The notes under the pieces were generated by a model. The model searched no databases and had not been told where the DNA came from. It saw nothing but the letters and a program-made list of their open reading frames with translations. A stretch of DNA of 5,378 nucleotides from Phycisphaeraceae bacterium (lineage in GTDB: Bacteria > Planctomycetota > Phycisphaerae > Phycisphaerales > Phycisphaeraceae): positions 1-5,378 of the forward strand of contig JAESSU010000376.1 of the NCBI GenBank assembly GCA_016763955.1, read 5' to 3'. The position numbers and the translations under genes were made by a program. Below are positions 1 to 4,621 of the stretch, one piece after another. The stretch's first letter is position 1. Each line of letters starts with the position of its first letter.

Positions 1-62
1 AGTTGACCGAGGGGCAAAAACGGGCTATCGCAGCCTAGCTCGCTAATACAGGGGGGACATGC

Positions 63-90
63 GTTTGCCTTGATGAGTCATGCTGCAAAT
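63..90. promoter_or_regulatory. nested dyad upstream of the nuoD promoter (possible operator)
   Basis: Two nested inverted repeats share nearly the same centre: outer arms TTTGC (64-68) and GCAAA (85-89), and an inner palindrome ATGAGTCAT (73-81). The dyad abuts the candidate -35 box at 90-95, a position typical of an activator or repressor site. The arms are short and could arise by chance, and no known regulator motif is recognised. Confidence 0.25.
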
Positions 91-119
91 TGGTAACAAC
101 AGCCAAATCCCATTACAAT
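90..119 (+). promoter_or_regulatory. candidate sigma70-type promoter for nuoD
   Basis: A -35-like TTGGTA (90-95, 4/6 to consensus) is separated by 18 bases from a -10-like TACAAT (114-119, 5/6 to consensus). Transcription would start near 125-127, giving an untranslated leader of about 150 bases that contains the whole tandem repeat array before nuoD. It is the best promoter-like pair I found in the upstream region. Planctomycete promoters are poorly characterised, so this rests on consensus matching only. Confidence 0.35.
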
Positions 120-145
120 TTCAACTTAACTCAGAGTACCCGTGG

Positions 146-274
146 TTCGATGGGTCGGGGTTGGCACTCACGGAGGGATTGAAACTTCCGGTGTTGGAAC
201 TTCCGGGGTTGGAGTTTTCGAGGATTGAAGCTCTCACGGATTAGAAATTTCCGGGGGGGGTTGGAACTGTTATT
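146..274 (+). repeat. degenerate tandem repeat array in the nuoD leader
   Basis: About seven or eight imperfect units, each starting TTGRAAC or a close variant, follow one another: 146-160 (weak), 161-178, 179-193, 194-208, 209-224, 225-240, 241-260 and 261-274. The consensus is roughly TTGGAACTTCCGGGG. Units 179-193 and 194-208 match at 13 of 15 positions, and the first 15 bases of unit 241-260 match unit 194-208 at 13 of 15. Unit 241-260 ends in a run of eight Gs (253-260). The last unit keeps only TTGGAACT before running into the ATG of nuoD. No credible protein reads through it: the plus frame in phase with nuoD has a TAG at 242-244. Confidence 0.75.
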
Positions 275-1564
275 ATGCCCTATGAACTTAAACCGTATGA
301 TGTGGATGTCGAAACGACGCCCTACATCCGTGAAGACGCCCCTGCGAACAGTCAAGGGGATCGCTGGACGCTAAACTTTGGCCCCCAGCACCCTGCGACC
401 CACACCACCTTGCGTATCGTCATGGAACTTGATGGCGAGCGTATTGTCCGTGCGGTCCCGCATATCGGGTACTTGCATTCAGGCTTTGAGAAGCTTGGCG
501 AGACGCTGGACTATAATCAGTACGTCACCATCGTCTCACGCATGAACTACGTCTCGCCGATTTCCAATGACATTTGTTGGCATCACGCAGTTGAAAAGCT
601 TTTTGATATCGACATTACCCCTCGATGCAAAGTGGTTCGCACCATTCTGGCAGAGCTAGGGCGTATTCAAGACCATTTGCTGTCCATCGGTGCCGCCGCT
701 TTGGACCTTGGTGCTTTCACTGCATTCTTGTATGGCTTTAACGAACGCGAAAAAATCTACGACATCGTTGATTACATCTCCGGCCAACGCTTCCACCCGG
801 ACTACACCCGCGTGGGGGGGATGATGCAGGAATTGCCCGACGAGGAAGTCTTTAAACGTATGGTCAAGAAGTTCATTCGTGAGCAATTGCCCAATGCGAT
901 TAACGACATTGAAACCTTGCTTAACAACAACCGTATCTTCCGTGATCGCACGGAAGGTATTGGCGTGATCTCTAAAGAAGACGCTCAAGCTTGGTCGCTA
1001 TCAGGCCCCGTTGCTCGCGGTTCAGGTGTTCAAGCGGACTTGCGTAAAGATGAACCGTATCTCTGTTACCAAGATAATTGGGACGGTCAGGGCGCTTCTG
1101 CGGTGAAGTTTAACGTGCCTATTTGCACGACAGGTGACTGCTTTGCACGTTATCTGGTTCGCCTTGAAGAAGTCCGTCAATCGGTCAGTATTATTGAGCA
1201 GCTTATTGATAACATCCCCGGCGGGCCGATGAATGTCGGCGACGATGCGGGCATGACCCAGCCGGACAAGAGTTCGGTCTATGGGTCGATTGAAGGCTTG
1301 ATTCAGCACTTTGAGCTAATCATGAGCAATCGGGGTTGGAAAGCTCCGGTAGCTGAAGTTTACGGTGCTCAGGAAACAGGCAACGGTGAGTTAGGTTATT
1401 ACATCGTCGCTGATGGTGGGGCGCGGCCTTGGCGTGTGAAGACTCGCCCGCCGAGCTTTCTTAATTATTCCGTGTTCTCCAAACTCCTTGAAGGACACAT
1501 GATTTCAGATACCCCCGCGATCATTGGCAGCTTAAATATCATTGCTGCTGAATTGGATCGCTAA
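275..1564 (+). CDS. nuoD: NADH-quinone oxidoreductase subunit D (49 kDa homologue)
   Basis: This is the 49-kDa-type subunit of the complex I Q module, on the cytoplasmic side of the membrane, where ubiquinone or menaquinone is reduced. The 429 residues are full length for a separate NuoD not fused to NuoC. The family signatures are present in order: FGPQHPATHTTLR (35-47), PHIGYLHSGFEKLGE (62-76), YVSPISND (92-99), and the helix RTILAELGRIQDHLL (122-136). The C-terminus is the typical AIIGSLNIIAAELDR. His43 and Tyr92 align with the quinone-headgroup ligands known from other complex I enzymes (second His of the HPxxH motif and the Tyr 49 residues later). ATG 275 is the only sensible start: an in-frame TAG lies at 242-244 with no start codon between, and the next Met is at residue 50, past the first motif. 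No Shine-Dalgarno is evident; the nearest purine run is G8 at 253-260. nuoE follows after 95 bases. Confidence 0.97.
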   Translation: MPYELKPYDVDVETTPYIREDAPANSQGDRWTLNFGPQHPATHTTLRIVMELDGERIVRAVPHIGYLHSGFEKLGETLDYNQYVTIVSRMNYVSPISNDICWHHAVEKLFDIDITPRCKVVRTILAELGRIQDHLLSIGAAALDLGAFTAFLYGFNEREKIYDIVDYISGQRFHPDYTRVGGMMQELPDEEVFKRMVKKFIREQLPNAINDIETLLNNNRIFRDRTEGIGVISKEDAQAWSLSGPVARGSGVQADLRKDEPYLCYQDNWDGQGASAVKFNVPICTTGDCFARYLVRLEEVRQSVSIIEQLIDNIPGGPMNVGDDAGMTQPDKSSVYGSIEGLIQHFELIMSNRGWKAPVAEVYGAQETGNGELGYYIVADGGARPWRVKTRPPSFLNYSVFSKLLEGHMISDTPAIIGSLNIIAAELDR

Positions 1565-1575
1565 TTTGTTTCAAT

Positions 1576-1600
1576 CGTCGCAAGTTTATTGACTTGCACG
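1576..1600 (+). other. stem-loop in the nuoD-nuoE gap
   Basis: GCAAGT (1580-1585) and ACTTGC (1592-1597) form a 6-bp stem with a 6-base loop. It extends by CGT (1576-1578) pairing with ACG (1598-1600) around one bulged C at 1579, for nine base pairs in all. There is no U-run directly after it, so a full intrinsic terminator is unlikely. An mRNA processing or stability element between cotranscribed genes is more plausible. Confidence 0.35.
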
Positions 1601-1659
1601 TTGACTGGACTTGATTTTTATACGCTTGGTTTGGCGTGATAACAAACCCGGAGTGATTC

Positions 1660-2184
1660 ATGCCCTGGATTACAAAAAATAGCGGATCGATGCAGATCGA
1701 AACCCGCGATGAACCTTATCTTGATGATGCGCTTAAAGCAGAGCTTGAAGCTAATATCATCACGCGCTATCCTGACCGGCGAGCTGCGATGCTTCCAACC
1801 TTGCATGCTGTGCAACACAAGGTTGGTTGGTTGCCTGCTCAAGCACTTAAGGAAATTGGGGAATTCCTAGGTACGTCACCGGCTCAGGTCATGGACACCG
1901 CAAGCTTTTACGAAGAGTATTGGCTTAAGCCCAAAGGCAAGTATGTCGTCTGGGTTTGCCAGTCGATTACCTGTGAGCTAATGGATCGTGAAACACTAAT
2001 GAGCAAGGTCAAAGCCAAGCTCGGTATCGAGCCCGGCCAAACCACAGACGATGGCAAGTTCACGCTCATGAACGTCGAATGTCTGGGCTCTTGTGGCACA
2101 GCACCTTGTGCATTGGTTAACGAAAAGCTACACGAAAATCTCTCCGCAGATAACGTTGAAGCGATCTTGGATTCATTAGAATGA
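1660..2184 (+). CDS. nuoE: NADH-quinone oxidoreductase subunit E (24 kDa homologue, 2Fe-2S)
   Basis: This is the thioredoxin-fold 2Fe-2S subunit of the complex I N module, which carries cluster N1a beside the FMN of NuoF in the cytoplasmic arm. At 174 residues it is normal length. An N-terminal helical part (about 20-90, with RRAAMLPTLHAVQHKVGWLP and the TASFYEEYWLKPKGKY segment) precedes the cluster domain. The four ligands are Cys100 and Cys105 (CQSITC) plus Cys141 and Cys145 (CLGSC), the family's Cx4C...Cx3C arrangement, followed by GTAPC, VNEKLHENL and a C-terminal helix. Cys150 in GTAPC is a fifth cysteine where many homologues I know have Met. ATG 1660 is chosen because GGAG (1650-1653) sits six bases upstream; Met11 is an in-frame alternative without such support. 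The stop overlaps the next start as ATGA, which suggests translational coupling. Confidence 0.96.
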   Translation: MPWITKNSGSMQIETRDEPYLDDALKAELEANIITRYPDRRAAMLPTLHAVQHKVGWLPAQALKEIGEFLGTSPAQVMDTASFYEEYWLKPKGKYVVWVCQSITCELMDRETLMSKVKAKLGIEPGQTTDDGKFTLMNVECLGSCGTAPCALVNEKLHENLSADNVEAILDSLE

Positions 2185-2387
2185 CCGACAACTGGTTCAC
2201 CAAACTCTGTTTTAATGCGGGGCATGCGATTCACACAATCGTTACCCCCCCCCAGAAGGTTGATCAGCCTCAGAAGACGACGGTGAATAAGACAGTTGAA
2301 GAAGAAAAACTAAGCGAACAAGTCACCCTGCGACGAACCACGATTGAAGAAATCGAGATCAAGCAGATCAGTGATGACAAACAGTAG
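2181..2387 (+). CDS. small protein of unknown function between nuoE and nuoF
   Basis: I do not recognise this 68-residue product. Residues 1-24 are rich in aromatic and hydrophobic residues (NWFTKLCFNAGHAIHTIVTPP) but too short and polar for a clear membrane helix or signal peptide. Residues 25-68 are highly charged (PQK repeats, EEEK, IEEIEIKQISDDKQ), low in complexity, and probably partly disordered or helical. Its start overlaps the nuoE stop by ATGA and nuoF begins 33 bases after its stop, so the spacing is that of a coupled operon gene. That is the main argument that it is real. Possible roles are an accessory or assembly factor for the NuoEF module, but this is inference from position only. 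A run of nine Cs (2245-2253) encodes Thr22-Pro23-Pro24. It is in the same reading frame as nuoF, separated by a single TAG. Confidence 0.65.
   Translation: MTDNWFTKLCFNAGHAIHTIVTPPQKVDQPQKTTVNKTVEEEKLSEQVTLRRTTIEEIEIKQISDDKQ
2245..2253 (+). repeat. C9 homopolymer tract inside the small nuoE-nuoF ORF
   Basis: Nine consecutive C bases span codons 22-24 of the 68-residue ORF. Gain or loss of one base would shift the reading frame after residue 24. Such tracts are common places for slippage and for sequencing error. Confidence 0.9.
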
Positions 2388-2406
2388 ACACCGCCACTTT
2401 TGAAGC

Positions 2407-2410
2407 GGGA
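2407..2410 (+). promoter_or_regulatory. ribosome binding site deciding the nuoF start
   Basis: GGGA lies ten bases before ATG 2421 inside a purine-rich stretch (AAGCGGGAAAAAAA). It supports ATG 2421 over the in-frame TTG at 2400, which would place the purine run inside the coding region and has no obvious site of its own. Confidence 0.5.
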
Positions 2411-2420
2411 AAAAAACATT

Positions 2421-3782
2421 ATGCCACTACAAGAACCAGTTTTGACCAAACGCATTCCCACGCCACCCTTTGGGGACTTTTCACAACGCAAGCTCAACAG
2501 CTATGCGGACTTTGTCGCCACCGGGGGTTATGTCGCATTAAAGAAGGCCCTTGACATGGAACCTTCTGCGATCATTGATGCGGTGAAAGCCAGTGAGCTG
2601 CGAGGCCGTGGTGGGGCGGGGTTCCCCGCGGGTGTGAAGTGGAGTTTTTTGCCTCCCCAAGATGGCAAGCCGCGTTACCTAGCTGTTAATGCTGATGAGT
2701 CGGAGCCCGGCACGTTTAAAGACCGGATGCTGCTGGATTTTGACCCGCACATATTGCTTGAAGGCATTGCCATTTGCATGCGTGCCTGCCAGCTTGATAC
2801 GGCTTATATTTACATTCGTCGTGAGTATCATCAGCAAGCTAAAATACTCAATAATGCCATCCAAGAAGCCTATGCCAACAATATTTTTGGCGAAAATTCC
2901 ATCATGGGTAAGGTCAATGACCGATCCCCGAATTGTTATGTCCATCGCGGGGCAGGTGCTTATATCTGTGGTGAAGAAACCGCTTTGCTTAACTCGTTAG
3001 AAGGTCAGCGCGGCTGGCCTCGCATTAAGCCCCCATTCCCGGCTGTTGCGGGCGCGTTTGGTCGTCCGACGATTATCAACAATGTTGAAACGTTAGCGAT
3101 GACCGGCCCGGTGATTGATAAGGGTGCTGATTGGTTTAAGACGATGGGCGTTGCGAGACCTGAAGGTGTACCCATCCACGTGCCTGCAAGTTACGGCCCG
3201 AAACTCGTTGGCATCTCAGGCCACGTCAATCGCCCCGGAGTCTACGAAGAAAATCTGGGCGTTACCGTTCGTGAAATGATCGAAAATTATGCCGGCGGGA
3301 TGCGCAACGGCAAAAAGTTCAAAGCAGCAGTCCCCGGCGGTATCGCAATGGGTGTGCTAGGCACGGACCAAATTGATGCGCCGCTTGATTTTGACATCGG
3401 TAAAAAATTCGCTTGTCTAGGATTAGGGACAGCAGGCATTATTGTCATGGATCAAGACACCGACATGGTGGCAGTTGCTCGTAATGTGGTGCGATTCTTT
3501 AGCCATGAATCATGCGGCCAATGTACGCCTTGTCGTGAAGGCAGTAACTGGGCTTACAAGACACTTATGCGAATTGAAGAGGGCGAAGGAACCACCGCTG
3601 ACCTAGACTTGCTATTAGAAGTCTCAGGCTCGCAAGGATCAATGCCTGGTACAACCATCTGCGGTTTAGCCGATGGCACCAACTGGGCTGTAAAGACCAT
3701 CCTCAACAAGTTCTGGGGTGAGTTTGAATCTCGCGTCAAACCCAGTTCTGTCCCGGGCATAAGCCTGCCTATTTTAGTGTGA
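2421..3782 (+). CDS. nuoF: NADH-quinone oxidoreductase subunit F (51 kDa homologue, NADH/FMN/4Fe-4S)
   Basis: This subunit binds NADH and FMN, takes the hydride, and passes electrons into the iron-sulfur chain of complex I in the cytoplasm. At 453 residues it is close to the family's usual length. The motifs, numbered from ATG 2421, run in order. The glycine-rich FMN/NADH loop GRGGAGFPAG is at 62-71, followed by NADESEPGT (90-98) and YIYIRREY (130-137). Next come GAGAYICGEETALLNSLEGQ (177-196), KPPFPA and NNVETLA. The SLBB-like segment comes later (GPKLVGISGHVNRPG). The N3 4Fe-4S ligands are Cys365, Cys368 and Cys371 (ESCGQCTPCREG) and Cys414 (TTICG). All expected cofactor residues are present, so the protein should be functional. 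The TTG at 2400 would add seven residues. nuoG, its usual partner, does not follow; a converging gene does. Confidence 0.97.
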   Translation: MPLQEPVLTKRIPTPPFGDFSQRKLNSYADFVATGGYVALKKALDMEPSAIIDAVKASELRGRGGAGFPAGVKWSFLPPQDGKPRYLAVNADESEPGTFKDRMLLDFDPHILLEGIAICMRACQLDTAYIYIRREYHQQAKILNNAIQEAYANNIFGENSIMGKVNDRSPNCYVHRGAGAYICGEETALLNSLEGQRGWPRIKPPFPAVAGAFGRPTIINNVETLAMTGPVIDKGADWFKTMGVARPEGVPIHVPASYGPKLVGISGHVNRPGVYEENLGVTVREMIENYAGGMRNGKKFKAAVPGGIAMGVLGTDQIDAPLDFDIGKKFACLGLGTAGIIVMDQDTDMVAVARNVVRFFSHESCGQCTPCREGSNWAYKTLMRIEEGEGTTADLDLLLEVSGSQGSMPGTTICGLADGTNWAVKTILNKFWGEFESRVKPSSVPGISLPILV

Positions 3783-3833
3783 TGCAACCACAATCCGTCT
3801 CCCCTTGCTAGTGGTTCTATTACAGCATCACTA
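3775..3833 (+). terminator. nested inverted repeats over the nuoF stop (3' end structure)
   Basis: Inner arms AACCAC (3786-3791) and GTGGTT (3811-3816) pair perfectly. Directly outside, TAGTGTGATGC (3775-3785) pairs with GCATCACTA (3825-3833) apart from a two-base bulge. The structure therefore includes the nuoF stop codon (3780-3782). No U-run follows (CGGGAAATAG), so it is not a textbook intrinsic terminator. It may mark the mRNA 3' end or assist Rho-dependent ending. Confidence 0.4.
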
Positions 3834-3845
3834 CGGGAAATAGCT

Positions 3846-3862
3846 GCGACACGACGTGTCGC
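3846..3862. terminator. compact GC-rich palindrome between convergent genes
   Basis: GCGACACG (3846-3853) and CGTGTCGC (3855-3862) are perfect inverted arms around one A. As RNA this gives a 6-7-bp GC-rich hairpin in either direction. There is no adjacent T-run on either strand. It could stop transcription from either side or be a protein-binding palindrome; the convergent setting favours the first. Confidence 0.35.
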
Positions 3863-3880
3863 TGAGGCATCGTAAGATGT

Positions 3881-3910
3881 AATACGGGACGTTTTACGTG
3901 TCACGTTATT
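3881..3910. other. imperfect long stem-loop between convergent genes
   Basis: ACGT-TTT-ACGT (3889-3899) forms a core that extends outward with bulges through GG/TC and CG/CG to AATA (3881-3884) pairing with TATT (3907-3910). The pairing is interrupted, so its stability is uncertain. Confidence 0.25.
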
Positions 3911-3929
3911 CACACAAAATGCTTGTGTG
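3911..3929 (-). terminator. stem-loop just after the redoxin stop codon
   Basis: CACACAA (3911-3917) and TTGTGTG (3923-3929) are perfect 7-bp arms with a 5-base loop, beginning two bases beyond the redoxin stop codon (3931-3933, read on the minus strand). The sequence after the stem on the minus strand is AATAACG, with no clear U-tract. It is a likely mRNA 3'-end hairpin, possibly working in both directions. Confidence 0.45.
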
Positions 3930-3930
3930 G

Positions 3931-4551
3931 TTAATACTTCACGCCGCAACCGTAAGGTTTGGTGATCGGGTTGGGGACTGGCTTGCCTGCCATGTGCGCA
4001 TCAAGTGATTGGGAGACATAGTTCGTTGCGTTACTGATGTCTTTGGATCGAGCAGATTTAATGCTGTCGATAGCACCTTGATAAATGAGTTTGCCATTAG
4101 GTGCAATGATGAACATGTGCGGTGTCGTGCGTGCGCCGTATGCTTTGCCCACGACACCATCTTCATCGAGTAGCACTGCGGTGGATGCGATCTTTTTGTC
4201 TTTGATCGTTTCGTTCCATTGCGCCGCAGTCTGGTGGCCTTGTTTAGCAGGTGTTGATGAACAGATGCTCAGCCAGATGACGCCTTTGCGGGTGTACTTT
4301 TTTTGAAGCATTTGCATGTTGTCAGATTTGTAATGCTTTTTGACGAAGGGGCATTTCTGATTGGTCCATTCGAGTACGACATATTGGTCTTTAAAGTCGG
4401 CAAGCTTGACGGTTTTGCCATGGGAGTCTTTAAGCTCAAAGTTGGGGGCGGGTTTGTCGTTTTCAACACCTGCAAAAGCCAGTGAGGATATGCTGACAAA
4501 TAACGCCAAGACGGTGAGCCTGGCGAGTTGTTTGATTCGTTTACAAGACAT
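3931..4551 (-). CDS. exported redoxin (AhpC/TSA-like thioredoxin-fold protein)
   Basis: A 206-residue thioredoxin-fold protein, probably a periplasmic thiol-dependent reductase or peroxiredoxin-like enzyme. Residues 1-27 form a signal peptide: basic start (KRIKQLAR), hydrophobic core, and AFA before Gly28. The mature part opens with the redoxin strand PAPNFELKDSHGKTVKLADFKDQYVVLEW. The active site is NQKCPFVKKHY: Cys67 stands where a thioredoxin has its first Cys, and Val70 replaces the second, so this is not a CxxC oxidoreductase. Further family features are LLDEDGVVGKAYGARTTPHMF with the likely cis-Pro at Pro144, and the C-terminal PYGCGVKY with Cys202, a possible resolving cysteine. Cys97 is a third mature cysteine. 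The start is supported by a strong Shine-Dalgarno at 4559-4564. It follows the DsbD-like gene on the same strand and is probably cotranscribed with it. Its substrate is unknown. Confidence 0.9.
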   Translation of the reverse strand: MSCKRIKQLARLTVLALFVSISSLAFAGVENDKPAPNFELKDSHGKTVKLADFKDQYVVLEWTNQKCPFVKKHYKSDNMQMLQKKYTRKGVIWLSICSSTPAKQGHQTAAQWNETIKDKKIASTAVLLDEDGVVGKAYGARTTPHMFIIAPNGKLIYQGAIDSIKSARSKDISNATNYVSQSLDAHMAGKPVPNPITKPYGCGVKY

Positions 4552-4558
4552 GTGTGCT

Positions 4559-4564
4559 CTCCTT
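4559..4564 (-). promoter_or_regulatory. Shine-Dalgarno of the redoxin gene
   Basis: On the minus strand AAGGAG ends seven bases before the ATG at 4551. It is the strongest ribosome binding site in the window and fixes the redoxin start. Confidence 0.8.
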
Positions 4565-4600
4565 ATAGATCACGTTTGTAAGGCAAGTAAAGGGGGATTG

Positions 4601-4620
4601 CTTCATGTCACAACATGAAG
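4601..4620 (-). other. perfect hairpin between the DsbD-like and redoxin genes
   Basis: CTTCATGT (4601-4608) and ACATGAAG (4613-4620) are perfect 8-bp arms around a 4-base loop. The hairpin begins one base after the DsbD-like stop codon (4622-4624, minus strand). The minus strand continues CAATCCCCC, not a U-run, so read-through into the redoxin gene is expected. It may be a partial terminator, an mRNA processing or stabilising element, or an operator for an internal promoter. Confidence 0.5.
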
Positions 4621-4621
4621 T

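Noticed and set aside
3..38. Possible 3' tail of an upstream plus-strand gene (LTEGQKRAIAA then TAG; another frame gives a tail ending at TAA 44-46)
   Set aside because: Two frames are open from the window edge for only 11-14 codons, neither resembles a NuoC C-terminus that I can recognise, and such short open stretches are expected by chance.
131..355. Minus-strand ORF with PRKFQ-like pentapeptide repeats
   Set aside because: It overlaps the start of nuoD, and its repeats are just the antisense reading of the 15-base DNA array; no start signal or domain supports it.
1594..1622. TTGCAC-N17-TTTATA as an internal promoter for nuoE
   Set aside because: Both boxes match the consensus weakly, the -35 falls inside the stem-loop, and an AT-rich gap makes such matches likely by chance.
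2400..2420. TTG 2400 as the nuoF start
   Set aside because: ATG 2421 has the purine-rich GGGA upstream at a workable distance, while the TTG has no site and the extra seven residues are not a family feature.
2689..3000. 103-residue plus-strand ORF inside nuoF in another frame
   Set aside because: It lies wholly inside the conserved NuoF coding region, and its composition is that of a frame-shifted shadow.
3554..3949. 131-residue minus-strand ORF overlapping the end of nuoF and the convergent region
   Set aside because: It lies antisense to the conserved NuoF C-terminus including its cluster cysteines and shows no domain or ribosome binding site; it is a shadow of nuoF codon use.
4565..4595. 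Minus-strand TTTACT-N18-TATAAG as a redoxin promoter
   Set aside because: Transcription would begin inside or after the Shine-Dalgarno, removing the strongest ribosome binding site in the window.
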